Below are positions 45,301 to 50,687 of a DNA stretch of 64,000 nucleotides, in pieces. The notes below the pieces were generated by a model. The model searched no databases, was not told the origin of the DNA, and saw only the letters and a program-made list of their open reading frames with translations. The DNA comes from Emydura subglobosa (Eukaryota; Chordata; Testudines; Chelidae): positions 4,774,624-4,838,623 of the forward strand of contig ML679963.1 in assembly GCA_007922225.1 (NCBI GenBank), read 5' to 3'. How positions within the stretch are numbered: position 1 is the stretch's first letter; each line of letters opens with the position of its first letter. Both the position numbers and the translations under genes were made by a program.

Positions 45301-48300
45301 TCAGTGGTTAAAGATCAGGCCTATTGAATGTTGCTAGGAACTGAATGTGTAATAATAACAACAATAATAAATGGTTGATGAAAACATGAAACCTTTTTGT
45401 ACTCAGGGGTGCTTGAAACCAAATTTGGATCAGAGTAGTCTAGACTTCTGCCTATGTAAACCTTCAGGGCTTTTTTTTGTAGATGTTGCTCTGGAGAATC
45501 TCAAGGGGTACTTTAAAAATTAGCTCTTTTGTGGAACCTTTAATATTAAGTTTCTTGATTGAACAAAAGAAAACCTTAGATACTTACTTTTTTGTCTTAA
45601 TTCCACAGAATATTTCAGTCTTATATGAGAACCAACTTTTTTTATTTTTTAAATAGGGTGTATAAATTTAGTTTAACTTGAGTACACAGAGTAAGAAATA
45701 TTCCATAGAGGCTTAAAAGAATTTTCAAGTTAAAGGGAGTCCCAAGTGCTCAGCACCATGAAAAACTTTTATTTGGGTCCCTAACTATAGGCATACATGT
45801 TTGAAAATTTTGTCCCAAATTTCTCTGTGCCTCAGTTTGTTCATCTGTAAAATGGGAAAAATGTTTAGCTATCTTATGGGGTGAATGAGACTTAATTAAT
45901 TAATGTTTGTAAAGCACTTTGGGATACTCAGGAGAAAATCATTCTGTAAATGCAAAGTTGCTATTTATTAATAATGTTGTGCAGTGTGGTTCTTACGAAA
46001 CAAGTACACTCATTCCTATACTACTTGCAGTTCTTAGTTTGATTCTAGGGGGCTGTTCAGCTCACTAGATAGGGGTTATTAGGTGAAAAATGGCAACTGC
46101 AGAGAGGTATTCATATAGCTGTTGTGAATATGGCCCTTTATCCATAAAGTGGTGGTAGCACCAGAGACCATAATGGGGGGAAAAGGCAAGCCTAGAAGCT
46201 CATTGCTTTCACATTAATTCCTTTGCAGGGGGATTTATGTAGTATACTTTCTTTTATCCTGTGGGTGACTTGGAGAAGATTCAGCCCCTTTTCTGTGAGA
46301 AGCTTGAACTGCTGGGATCAGGGAAGCAGCCTGAGGACTTGTGAACTTGAGGCCTGTTTCTCTATTCTTTCCCCATAGGGCTTGTCTACATGGGGAAATT
46401 GACTAGCATAGCTATAGTGGAGTAAGCTATTCTGCTATAAATGTTTTGGAATAACTCCCTATTTGGACACTTGTGATTTTTATTGCAAAATAAAGTGTTC
46501 ACGTGGGAAGCTATTCTGGAATATGTGGAATAGTTTATTATGCTAAATCTATGCTAGTCAGTTTTCCCATGTAGTTAAGTCTTCAGTCTTGATTTGCAGT
46601 TTGAGATGGAAGGAGATCCAGGAGGAAAACTAAAGGAAGGAGTGAAGAACTTATCTGCACATACACACAAATTTAATTATTTTGCTCCTAACAGAGTTTT
46701 GTTTGTTTAAATAGTTTTTTTTTGTTAAAACTGTTGTTTTTTTAAATTTTCTCACCTTTTGTTGTTAACCATTTTCAATTCTTGAACATGGGAATTGGAA
46801 GAAGCAATATTACACATCTGCCCTGGTGTATGGTCTTGGCTATCTAAGAAAGTTGCACCAGTTTAATTTAAATTGGTTTTTAACTGGTGCAAGCCCCTGC
46901 ATAGAAACTTCTTTTGGTTTAAGTGTGTCCTGTTTTGTTTGAGTTTAAATCTATTCCCAATCAATTTAAATTAAACTAAAATAAGACTGGTTTTAAACCA
47001 GAATAAGACTATTCAAACAGCATTTTGTACTGGTTTAACTAAATCAGTTTAAAAATCACATCTTTAATTAAACTAATGCAACTTTCTTATATAGGGAAGC
47101 TGTTTCACTCTCCACCAGAAACCTCTCCCAGTCATTTGCTTGCCCAGGATATATTGGTGTCATGCAAGTAAAATGCCTAAATTGTAGGTACTTTTAGTAT
47201 GTTGAAAGTCAAGCTGGGATTGGGGCATGTTATTTCAGAAATGCAAATTTACGTTTTAGACATAAACACAGTAATGCTTGTTTAATTCTTCTGATAAAGT
47301 TATGGTAAAACAGTTAGACACTTTTTAGATGTCACATTTTATAAAATCAAAGGGACACAGTCAATTTGAAAATCACATTTTTCTGAAAATTTTGTATTTT
47401 CTATATTTACAAGTAATCTGTAACTGAACAGTAAAATGGTTCAGTTTGATTATTTGGTGCATTTGACAGAACTCTGTATTATCAGCTTTACTGATTGTAT
47501 AGAAAAACAATGAGTTTCTCTCCCACTGAAATAATTCTTGTAAAAACATTAACAGAAGTGCAGAAAAGGAGTTTATTCTTTTCAAGCCATACTAGTTAAA
47601 GCATTCTTTGTAAGATACTGATTTTTATTTAAAATTGACCCAAAAACCCAACCAAACAAAAAACATTGTCAGTGTGCCTTTGTCCCAAGTATCTTTTTCA
47701 GGGGGCAAAAAATATTAGCTCTGAAAGTATTAATCAAGTTCATTTTTCAATAGCTTTGATCTAAGGCTTTATATCAAATTTTAAAAACTGTACCTCTTTT
47801 TAAAATTAAGGTTCTAAACAACCTTCTAACTGTTGCCAAAACAAAGAAATTTGTGGACACTCAAACAAACAAGAGAGGCAAAGAGCTGTCACAGCTTGTC
47901 CTGAATACTATGGATAAAAAAATAAGAAAACTGGGACGACATAGCTCTGAATATTATCAACAAGTGTATTTTTACAAAGAAGCAATGGGAAATGCTTTGT
48001 ACAGTCTTGTGGTAAGCATGAACGTTATAACAACATGTTAAGTTTTTGCTATACATTAACATGTATCCTCTAGTTGTTATTTATTTCTATCATTTATATT
48101 CTATTGCTATTTATATTCCATATTATAGGCAGCTCTGACAAATACTTAAATAAATCAGTTTAATCCTTTAAACCAAGGTTCCCAACCCATAGTTCCCAAC
48201 CCATAGCCCGTGGGCCAAAAGTCCTTTTCATATCTTTTTCAGCAATTCTTCCACATAGCAAGTCATTCCCCATTTTGAAGTTTTGCATTTGATTTTTTCC

Positions 48301-50440
48301 TTCCTAAGTGAAGTACTTTGCACTTATCTTTACTGAAATTCATCTTGCTGATTTCAGAGAAATTCTCCAATTTGTCAAGATAATTTTGAATTTTACTTCA
48401 GTCCTCCAAAGTGATTGCAACCCCCCCAGCTTGGTGTCATCTGCAGATTTGATAAGCATACTGTCCACTCCTTATCAGTAATGAAGATATTCAATAGTAC
48501 CAGACCCAGAAATAACCCCTGCAGTACCCCAGTAGATATACCCTACCAGTTTGACAGCGAACCATCAATAACTAGGCTTTGAGTACAGTCTTTCAACCAA
48601 TTGTGCAACCACCTTATAGTAAATTCATGTAGACTGCATTTCCCTAGTTTGCTTATGAGAATATCATATGGGACTATGTCAAAAGCCTTAGTAAAATCAA
48701 GATATATCATGTCTATTTCTTCTCCGTATCCACTAGGCCAGTGACCCTGACAAAGAAGAAAATGAGGTTGATTTGGTATGGTTTGTTCTTGACAAATCCA
48801 TGATAGCTATTCTTTATAATCCTGTTATCCCCTTGGGGTTTACAAATGGATTGTTTAAATTTTTTCAGGCCTGGGGCTGTCTTTTACTCTGTCTTTGTAC
48901 AGCACTTAGAACAATGGGGCTATGAACCTGATTGGGGTCTCTAAGCACTACAGTAACACAAAATAAATAATGATGCCTATTCTTTTGTTAATAGATACAT
49001 CAGGAATAGTTTGTATATAAATGTTTTTAAAATAATAGCCCGTAAAAATGTGGATATCTCACAAAGCTTGTAAAATATACTTTTGACTGATTCAGTGCAT
49101 GCAAATGCAAACTTTCTACATTAAGAACATCTATAAGAATGGGCATACTGCGTCTGACCTATGGTTCATCTAATCCAGTATCCTGTCTTCTGACAGTGGC
49201 TGGTGCCAGATGCTTCAGAGTAAGTAAACAGAACAGGGCAATTTATTGAGTGATCCATCCCCTGTTATCCAGTCCCAGCTTCTAGCAGTCAAAGGTTTAG
49301 GGACAACCAGTTTATCGGGTTATGTCACTGACCATCTTGGCTAATAGTCATTGATGGACCTATCTTCCATGATCTTATCTAATTCTTTTTTTGAACCCAG
49401 TTACACCTTTGGCCTGGCAATGAGTTCCACAGGTTGACTATGCATTGTATGAAAAAGTATTTTCTTACGTTTGTTTTAAAACTGCTGCCTATTAATTTCA
49501 TTGGGTGGCCTGGTTTGTGTGTTATGTGAAAGAGCGAATAACACTTCCTTCTTCACTTTCTCCATACTATTAATGATTTTGTAGACCTCTATCAGATCCC
49601 CCCCTTGTGTGTTAATCCAATTAATCAGGTTCAAACTCTGACTGAACCAAGTGTTGTAAGGAAAAGATGGTTTTACTTTTCTCAGAGGAGTTTCTTCTGT
49701 ATGTGATGATTAGGTAGGTAAGGAGATTCATTCTAATCAGTCTTTTATATTTTACAGTTAGGAGCACTTCAGGTGTTCATTCTGCGGTTTTTCTGAAGCG
49801 TCTAGCAGTAGCTACTTTTTGAGATGGAATATTAGGCTAGATGGTCTATTTGTCTATTCTGGCATAGAAATTCTTAATTTCAATTCCTTATTGTGCTGTT
49901 TTCTCCGATCTTCAAATCAAATATGAAAAACTAAATGGACTTCGTAAGAATGCCTATAAAGCTACTTATACTTTAATAAACCTAGAACAATATTCAGTGA
50001 CCCACAGTCTACAATTAGGTTGCCATGGAGTAAGTGAGTTACTAAGGCTTATTTGCATTAGTCTATTTCCTCAAGAACCCAGAGTGTGCACCTGCCCTTG
50101 TTTTCTTTGCCAACCTAATTGCCTTAAGGGGTGAGTCTGAAATGAAGTGGGCATGAGGGCATGGAACTGAAGTGATTAAAGTAGCTGAACACTCTGCCTT
50201 TGCAGTGCCAATCAACCTCCATTTCTGTGTATCCCGAAGTAATATTAGAAGTGGTCTCCTCAAGTAATGTTTCTTTCATCAAATATTTTAATCTATAATA
50301 CCTTAAAGGGAAAAAAATTAAAAGGAAATGTCTCAAAGCTCTTATCAACAATATATTCTACTCTGTCCATCTAGGTCAACCAATGTTTTATTTCATTACA
50401 GGAAATAGTTCTCTTGAATGCAGGTTATGGTCCTCTATGA
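205..50440 (+). CDS. Unrecognised large multi-exon gene, TBC-like plus C2-like domains (3' part, 22 exons)
   Basis: This is the overall span of a gene whose exons are listed separately. The 22 exons sum to 3303 nt, or 1100 codons plus TGA, and every intron is GT-AG with agreeing phases, which chance would not give. The gene continues upstream of the window, so no start codon is visible. Residues about 1-218 resemble the C-terminal half of a Rab-GAP TBC domain, with the typical FPAVLLIWDQLYM segment. Residues about 374-519 and 551-728 look like C2-type beta sandwiches. The last 130 residues are rich in Lys and Leu and end in GYGPL. I see no signal peptide or membrane segment in the visible part. 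I do not recognise the family. Its function is unknown, and a Rab- or membrane-related role is only an inference from the fold resemblance. MED13 follows about 9-11 kb downstream on the same strand. Confidence 0.85.
497..618. repeat. Palindromic MITE-like repeat
   Basis: The 16-bp ends (CCAATCCTACAAACAT and ATGTTTGCAGGATTGG) are inverted copies with one mismatch. The interior keeps partial palindromy around CACTGAAGTACATGGGA. It belongs to a family seen several times here, with ends near 'GGCCCTGATCCTGCAAA'. Confidence 0.6.
1290..1400 (+). repeat. Ancient interspersed repeat (L2/CR1 3'-end-like)
   Basis: It contains GATTGTAAACTCTTTGGGG, then TAGGGACTGTCCCTTATTTT, then a degraded 'acagcacctagcacaatgggg' block. 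This is a typical 3' end of an old amniote retroposon family. The same family recurs at 2937-3055 (opposite strand) and 48876-48972. Confidence 0.5.
1603..1781 (+). CDS. TBC-like gene, exon 2
   Basis: The acceptor is TTTTTAG and the donor AAAA|GTACAA. The phase is 1 to 0. The product runs from AEHPYELAMYLHFL through FPSWIEIFAMAEWMMSLLER to NPAVDPK. The LLEREDTEFFTHL stretch resembles the 'LLxxxDPELYxHL' helix of TBC domains. The frame stays open for about 20 codons past the donor before a stop. Confidence 0.85.
2037..2180 (+). CDS. TBC-like gene, exon 3
   Basis: The acceptor is TTTTTGCAG and the donor GAG|GTAAGA. It is exactly 48 codons in phase 0-0. The product begins DFLVELIVREREKAQELY and ends LLASPVIFLRKWMGE. 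The charged first half is probably a long helix. SPVIFLRKWMGE fits the 'F..RWF..LF' segment of a TBC domain. Confidence 0.88.
2902..2929 (+). repeat. (TATG)n microsatellite
   Basis: Seven uninterrupted TATG units lie in an intron of the TBC-like gene. Confidence 0.95.
2937..3055 (-). repeat. Ancient interspersed repeat (L2/CR1 3'-end-like)
   Basis: It reads in reverse as the family at 1290-1400. The blocks CTAAGAGCCTGAGTCC, CTGTGCTAGATGCTGAACAA and CTGCCCCCGCCCAATCTG match the complement of its 3' end. Confidence 0.5.
3181..3342 (+). CDS. TBC-like gene, exon 4 (TBC C-terminal motif)
   Basis: The acceptor is TTTTATGTAG and the donor GAG|GTACAT. It is 54 codons in phase 0-0. FPAVLLIWDQLYMHDWN matches the 'hhRIWDxhF.EG' signature near the end of TBC domains. 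It is followed by a helix, FCVSLLMLLKDSLMAA, where TBC proteins carry 'ALALLKxxEexLL'. This is the strongest domain clue in the gene. Confidence 0.9.
3811..3915. repeat. Palindromic MITE-like repeat fragment
   Basis: It begins AAGGCCCTAATTC and carries 'ACTTAAGCACATG' and 'GCACTTAAGCATGTG' blocks, with the CTACTGAGCAAAG centre of the same family as 497-618. A related fragment lies at about 4617-4735. Confidence 0.45.
4361..4476 (+). CDS. TBC-like gene, exon 5
   Basis: The exon follows an unusually long, nearly pure T tract ending in CTTTTCAG at 4351-4360. The donor is AAAG|GTAGAG. The phase is 0 to 2. The product starts VFLFHGCHLLTADIQRTW and continues to DIPRLSRQNQ. It probably closes the TBC-like region. 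Confidence 0.85.
5013..5257 (+). CDS. TBC-like gene, exon 6
   Basis: The acceptor is CTAATTTTAG and the donor CTTACAG|GTTTGC. The phase is 2 to 1. The product includes DCLDWRFVATMHALMGEEKL, YPLHSIWDMADLLEREQN and ITDTLSSAQKMPRPYEV. It reads as a linker between the TBC-like region and the first C2-like region. It contains two Trp residues in a pattern that looks conserved, but I cannot name a domain. Confidence 0.88.
5258..8042 (+). other. Intron 6 of the TBC-like gene
   Basis: The intron is about 2.8 kb and AT-rich. At 6715-6785 it holds a 'CTGGCCCATTAACATC...' palindromic fragment of the kind seen elsewhere. A possible 41-nt exon at 5816-5856 was rejected on phase. I see nothing else. Confidence 0.7.
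8043..8146 (+). CDS. TBC-like gene, exon 7
   Basis: The acceptor is TTTTCATAG and the donor ACT|GTAAGT. The phase is 1 to 0. The product is AGKVHLGFQDILPVGVKDIL followed by LKLVLPVPQVELSHT. It probably forms the start of a beta-rich region. Confidence 0.87.
8186..8211 (+). mobile_element. Turtle tRNA-derived SINE, 5' head fragment
   Basis: AGAGGGGTAGCCGTGTTAGT is the diagnostic head of the turtle tRNA-Lys-type SINE. The body is missing, so it is a truncated relic. Confidence 0.8.
9525..9699 (+). CDS. TBC-like gene, exon 8 (start of first C2-like region)
   Basis: The acceptor is TTTTTTTAAG and the donor AATG|GTATGA. The phase is 0 to 1. LAVELTVSVVYDLEKLSSKT looks like a first C2 beta strand and loop. 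A Lys/Ser-rich linker follows (QKTKGKTAKRSEITEF), then FTVQFN. Confidence 0.88.
9942..10330 (-). pseudogene. Possible retrocopy or gene-fragment remnant, unrecognised
   Basis: On the minus strand a 69-codon frame (10151-9942) reads as protein-like sequence, for example VCLRFHSAGGLKAYFDLIHS and EKKSLSEITQRFLEDHKLTF. The region is richer in CpG (AATACGCC, CACGTTCGCC, ACAAAACGGG) than the AT-rich intron around it, as expected for inserted exonic sequence. The parent gene was not recognised. It could also be chance or an unknown repeat. Confidence 0.35.
10460..10740 (+). repeat. Long polypyrimidine-rich tract
   Basis: About 280 bases on the + strand are dominated by C and T with few purines. There is no exact repeat unit. 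It lies in an intron directly before a MIR relic. Confidence 0.7.
10785..10915 (+). mobile_element. MIR SINE relic
   Basis: It contains 'GTTCCATTCCTGCTCC', 'CAAATCACTTAGCCTCTGTG' and 'CCCATCTGTAAAATAAAA', which match the core and 3' part of MIR. Confidence 0.75.
11514..11690 (-). mobile_element. CR1 LINE 3'-end fragment
   Basis: It reads AATCATAAGGCTGGAAGGGA followed by 'CATCTAGTCCAGTCCCC', the reverse complement of the CR1 3' end common in reptiles and birds. Confidence 0.85.
13283..13384 (+). CDS. TBC-like gene, exon 9
   Basis: The acceptor is TTTATGTTAAG and the donor AAAG|GTATGT. The phase is 1-1. The product is ETFAFDSLDPSEFKDMTEAK followed by PYILLKVVYKSKDK. An 'F.F......L.h.V' pattern of this kind is typical of C2 strands 4-6. 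Confidence 0.88.
14272..14395. repeat. Palindromic MITE-like repeat, second type
   Basis: It reads 'CTGCCACCCTTACTTACATC', then AGTAGTCCAACTGAAGTCAA, then the inverse blocks TAGGACTACTTGTGAAGTAA and CATTGAATAGTATATT. It is self-complementary around the CTGAAGTCAATAGGA centre. Confidence 0.55.
14552..14713 (+). CDS. TBC-like gene, exon 10
   Basis: The acceptor is TATTTTATAG and the donor AAAAG|GTAATT. The phase is 1-1. SLTLGWQKVDVFQKETTNTR fits the closing 'hGhhxhxL' strand of a C2-like fold. It is followed by WRPKAFSTLVPLHPGKVPYN. Confidence 0.9.
14996..15050 (+). mobile_element. Turtle tRNA-derived SINE, internal fragment
   Basis: AACAACAAGAGATCTGTGGC followed by TTTAAAGACTAACAAATTTA is the SINE region after the tRNA-like head. 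Head and tail are missing. Confidence 0.75.
15051..17457 (+). other. Intron 10 of the TBC-like gene, right part
   Basis: It holds a short TA microsatellite near 16944-16962, two direct ATTCTGCCAAAGCAG copies at about 16961-16993, and a short inverted MIR-like piece near 16160 (TTTTACAGATGTGGCTAATG). I see no other structure. Short frames here are not gene-like. Confidence 0.6.
17458..17551 (+). CDS. TBC-like gene, exon 11
   Basis: The acceptor is TATCTACAG and the donor AAAAAG|GTAAAT. The phase is 1 to 2. The product begins DLTQGHSNIQLTVYDTSKEK and ends in a basic run, RQRNSQMRRKR. At 94 nt it was found by phase: it is the piece that joins the phase-1 end of exon 10 to the phase-2 start of exon 12. 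Confidence 0.85.
18595..19210 (-). mobile_element. CR1 LINE fragment
   Basis: It reads in reverse as a CR1 3' region: AAGGCCAGAAGGAATCACCA, 'CTTCTAGTCTGACCTC', 'AAATTCTTTCCTGACC', 'TTAGACCCTGAGCATGTG'. Reading frames within it are degraded. Confidence 0.8.
19991..20135 (+). CDS. TBC-like gene, exon 12 (start of second C2-like region)
   Basis: The acceptor is GTATTTGTTAG and the donor ACAAAG|GTAAGC. The phase is 2 to 0. The product includes ESVFLYAPWIPYNSSTALPD and CPFVLYIDALHYIPDNATIT. The 'hhlxIDalxxIPDxxTITK' pattern begins a C2-like domain. Confidence 0.9.
21928..21959. repeat. Perfect 32-bp AT-rich palindrome
   Basis: The left half ATAGAAAATTAATTTT is followed directly by its exact reverse complement, with no spacer. 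It lies about 80 bp before exon 13. Confidence 0.95.
22039..22243 (+). CDS. TBC-like gene, exon 13
   Basis: The acceptor is CCCTCCTAG and the donor ATAATAG|GTATAT. The phase is 0 to 1. Key stretches are VTGQIKNSGLNSLPDIM, SSRNPEFQYRIVLNG, HVLFQVHTVDADSGDLVII. The order 'RNPxFxxR...L.F.V.TVD....L.hIG' is a clear C2-like core. Confidence 0.92.
22847..23004. mobile_element. Fold-back turtle SINE with 12-bp target-site duplication
   Basis: A + strand SINE head (AGAGGGGTAGCCGTGTTAGT) runs into arm 22883-22934. After a 17-nt spacer comes arm 22952-23003, its inverted copy with about three mismatches. The whole unit is flanked by identical CATCTGAATGTC at 22835-22846 and 23005-23016, so it looks like one insertion event. 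It lies in an intron of the TBC-like gene. Confidence 0.85.
23698..23880 (+). CDS. TBC-like gene, exon 14
   Basis: The acceptor is GTTTATAG and the donor GGCAA|GTACAT. The phase is 1-1. The product contains GNSVIRVFNDDGKLNVGGFQ, LRLRGGIPTQEPAALTPSAL and IPCCTILLRFLPYTQA. It ends the second C2-like domain. A GC dinucleotide four bases earlier also looks like a donor but does not fit the next exon's frame. Confidence 0.88.
24663..24821 (+). CDS. TBC-like gene, exon 15
   Basis: The acceptor is TACAGTTTTCAG and the donor AAAG|GTATGA. The phase is 1-1. The product is MPAPNYLMGYYFSNDAKPSN, then IISSFQKDNSFPKLVQDMAI, then LIDKEKRK. The first codon is split across the junction with exon 14. Confidence 0.88.
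24954..25016. repeat. 63-nt hairpin, 23-bp stem
   Basis: Arms at 24954-24976 and 24994-25016 pair over 23 positions with a single C/T mismatch, around a 17-nt loop. The core is CATATGCAGCTCCC and its complement. It lies in the intron between exons 15 and 16. It may be a MITE relic or a precursor-type RNA hairpin. Confidence 0.85.
25562..25723 (+). CDS. TBC-like gene, exon 16
   Basis: The acceptor is TTTCTGCAG and the donor AAAG|GTGATT. The phase is 1-1. The product contains TLDGLEAWYVERLNEKRHSR and HHAVRYRQEAGIHIKVKQAF. A second in-phase donor, GCAG|GTATCC, lies 39 nt earlier. I chose the later one because it keeps the IHIKVKQAFGLKADGYY strand intact across the junction. Confidence 0.87.
26573..26736 (+). 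CDS. TBC-like gene, exon 17
   Basis: The acceptor is TTTTTATGCAG and the donor TCTGTG|GTATGT. The phase is 1 to 0. The product is ADGYYVNVLARVLKGAASMH, then LAELPQQWGGEEKLLTSQLD, then SLQRSPRWTDPSV. The last stretch is rich in Trp and Pro and looks conserved. Confidence 0.9.
26950..27370 (+). mobile_element. Probable solo LTR or LTR-like repeat
   Basis: It contains a TATA-type motif (GACTATAAAG near 27040) and, about 200 bp on, TTTGTAAATAAAG with a poly(A) hexamer. The spacing fits a U3-R-U5 arrangement. The exact ends and family are not established. Confidence 0.45.
27905..27995 (-). mobile_element. MIR-family relic
   Basis: TTTAAGTGACCTGCCTAGTA and 'GGCAGAGGCAGGGATAGAAT' match the reverse complement of the MIR core. 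Confidence 0.6.
28000..29200 (+). other. Intron 17, middle part
   Basis: I see nothing gene-like or repeat-like that I can name in this stretch. Short open frames near 28440-28830 overlap on both strands and have no splice or homology support. Confidence 0.5.
29480..30240 (-). mobile_element. Probable LTR retrotransposon fragment
   Basis: The block from CTGGCTCCCAATCAGTCACC through 'TTTGTTTCACAGCTTCAG', 'TGATCCAGAGGTAGATAGG' and 'GCCTTATATATCCTC' resembles a repeat I associate with turtle genomes. Read on the minus strand, TATATAAGGC would be its TATA-like box. Ends and family are uncertain. No intact coding region is seen. Confidence 0.45.
32313..32494 (+). CDS. TBC-like gene, exon 18
   Basis: The acceptor is TTGTTCTAG and the donor GACAG|GTAAAG. 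The phase is 0 to 2. The product contains HPYLDDHSVLLIQIFGLNAI, VPDPSGQRPG and LELNTQSQLGWTAIPLF. The 'LGWTAIPLF' segment resembles a closing C2 strand, so a third beta sandwich may begin here. Preceding and following introns are the longest in the gene, at about 5.6 and 8.6 kb. Confidence 0.9.
32665..32830 (+). mobile_element. MIR SINE relic, near full length
   Basis: The order is right for MIR: 'GATCTTGTAGTTAAGGCACT', 'GTTCTGCCACAGTCTGCC', 'GGGCAAGTCATGTACTC', 'TATCTGTAAAATGAGGATGA'. Confidence 0.8.
32913..32954 (+). repeat. 21-bp tandem duplication
   Basis: Two adjacent copies of a unit starting AAATTTGACAACCCCTG differ at one base (GGAGG versus GAAGG). Confidence 0.9.
34545..35761 (+). 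mobile_element. DNA transposon derivative with Myb/SANT-like remnant
   Basis: The ends AGGCCTGGTCTACACT and (inverse) CAGGGTATGTCTACAGT form imperfect terminal inverted repeats. Inside, a frame from ATG 34911 to TAG 35037-35039 reads MATVRPKRVPAWHQPEVLDL, like the start of the Myb/SANT-like DNA-binding proteins carried by reptile DNA transposons. The frame stops after 42 codons, so the gene is broken, and no transposase is visible. It is a non-autonomous copy. Confidence 0.7.
37090..38831 (+). mobile_element. CR1 LINE, 5'-truncated, degraded reverse transcriptase
   Basis: The copy contains frame fragments of a CR1 reverse transcriptase. One is a GPDE motif block near 37290. Another is an FVDDT active-site block at about 37945-37960, where intact copies usually have (F/Y)ADDT. 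Frames are interrupted by stops and shifts. The 3' end is typical: 'GGACTTGATGACATCTCGAG' and the terminal ATGATTCTATG at 38821-38831. A 115-codon frame at 38397-38744 is the C-terminal remnant of this element, not a host gene. Confidence 0.92.
38832..41132 (+). other. Intron 18, right part
   Basis: It holds the MIR relic listed separately at 40430-40640. The rest is unremarkable AT-rich sequence with no supported gene. Confidence 0.5.
40430..40640 (-). mobile_element. MIR SINE relic
   Basis: 'TTTAACAGATGAGGTAAAAA', 'TTTACCTAAGGCCAGAGAG' and 'GGGGCCAGGATTAGAATTCC' are the reverse complement of MIR. Confidence 0.7.
41133..41190 (+). CDS. TBC-like gene, exon 19
   Basis: This 58-nt micro-exon has the acceptor CTTTCTTTGCAG and the donor GCA|GTAAGT. 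The phase is 2 to 0. The product is GYVRSGVHSAPLFHGSPSA. Both splice sites are strong and it is the only piece found that bridges the phases of exons 18 and 20. Confidence 0.87.
41191..43772 (+). other. Intron 19 of the TBC-like gene
   Basis: I see no exon-like piece that fits the phases. A 'CTGTAATCTTCATACACCAG' palindromic relic lies at about 42898-42990. A CTCF-like string CCAGCAGGAGGCACT lies at 42742-42756. Confidence 0.5.
43773..43925 (+). CDS. TBC-like gene, exon 20
   Basis: The acceptor is GTATTTTGCAG and the donor CCT|GTAAGT. It is 51 codons in phase 0-0. The product contains EFLESVISQPVKDVMAEGIK, then LPTFGSVTLEFWDGHYF, then an acidic patch EDEYYELP. Confidence 0.9.
44340..44995 (+). 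mobile_element. L2-type LINE relic
   Basis: The C/T-rich block has the order of an L2 3' region: 'ATCTGAGCTATTGCCAGG', 'AATGATGTTGCCAAAATCAT', 'TTTGAATTGCCTAATTGCC', 'TTTAAAGCCCTGCTTAAAAC'. It has no usable frame. Confidence 0.65.
45822..45965 (+). mobile_element. MIR SINE relic
   Basis: 'CTGTGCCTCAGTTTGTTCAT', 'CTGTAAAATGGGAAAAATG' and 'GTTTGTAAAGCACTTTGGGA' match the MIR 3' half. Confidence 0.85.
46378..46585. mobile_element. MITE with about 35-bp inverted ends
   Basis: The left end GGGCTTGTCTACATGGGGAA pairs with the inverse of CCCATGTAGTTAAGTC on the right. GACTAGCATAG and its inverse TGCTAGTC extend the pairing. There is no coding sequence. Confidence 0.75.
46835..47097. mobile_element. 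MITE with about 30-bp inverted ends
   Basis: CTATCTAAGAAAGTTGCACC on the left pairs with the inverse of GCAACTTTCTTATATAGG on the right, continuing through AGTTTAATT. The interior is rich in TTTAAACCAG-type self-complementary blocks. Confidence 0.75.
47811..48011 (+). CDS. TBC-like gene, exon 21
   Basis: The acceptor is TTTTTAAAATTAAG, which is weak, and the donor is GTG|GTAAGC. It is 67 codons in phase 0-0. The product is VLNNLLTVAKTKKFVDTQTN, then a Lys-rich helix ELSQLVLNTMDKKIRKLG, then YYQQVYFYKEAMGNALYSLV. It is probably alpha-helical throughout, possibly a short coiled coil. Confidence 0.9.
48225..48870 (-). mobile_element. CR1 LINE fragment (reverse transcriptase region)
   Basis: Reverse-strand blocks such as 'CAGCTTGGTGTCATCTGCAG', 'TGCAGTACCCCAGTAGATA' and 'GTTTGTTCTTGACAAATCC' match CR1 coding sequence. 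Frames are broken. Confidence 0.8.
48876..48972 (+). repeat. Ancient interspersed repeat (L2/CR1 3'-end-like)
   Basis: GGGGCTGTCTTTTACTCTGT then 'TTTGTACAGCACTTAGAACA' and 'ATGGGGCTATGAACCTGATT' place it in the family of 1290-1400. Confidence 0.6.
49120..49605 (-). mobile_element. CR1 LINE fragment, 3' region
   Basis: Diagnostic reverse-strand blocks are 'ATCTAATCCAGTATCCTGTC', 'TGATGGACCTATCTTCCATG', 'GTTCCACAGGTTGACTATG' and 'TAGACCTCTATCAGATCCCC'. It may belong to the same insertion as 48225-48870. Confidence 0.88.
50402..50440 (+). CDS. TBC-like gene, last coding exon (exon 22)
   Basis: The acceptor is TTTCATTACAG. The exon encodes only EIVLLNAGYGPL and then TGA at 50438-50440. It is in phase with exon 21. 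The short tail makes this the least certain exon by length, but the strong acceptor and immediate in-frame stop support it. Confidence 0.82.
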   Translation, partial: EIVLLNAGYGPL

Positions 50441-50681
50441 AATATCTTCTTGAGCTCTCCCCTCGAAGGTGAAGATTATTGGATATCAAAGATATCAAAT
50501 TCTTAAACTGGCTCCAAACATGTTTTCAAGCTCTACCTAAAACTAAGTATACATGATATGTATTTTGCCTCAATTTTATAACTTATTGATTTTTAAAAAA
50601 TATAAATAATAGAATTAAGAATTTTTGCACAAAAAGCATTTCCTTCTGCATGTATGGGGCATAAATCGTATATATCTTTAC

Positions 50682-50687
50682 ATTAAA
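50682..50687 (+). terminator. Probable poly(A) signal of the TBC-like gene
   Basis: ATTAAA lies about 240 nt after the stop codon and is followed by a T-rich stretch (GTTGTTTCATTTATTG). It is the first reasonable variant of the polyadenylation hexamer downstream of the stop. The cleavage site cannot be fixed from the sequence alone. Confidence 0.45.
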
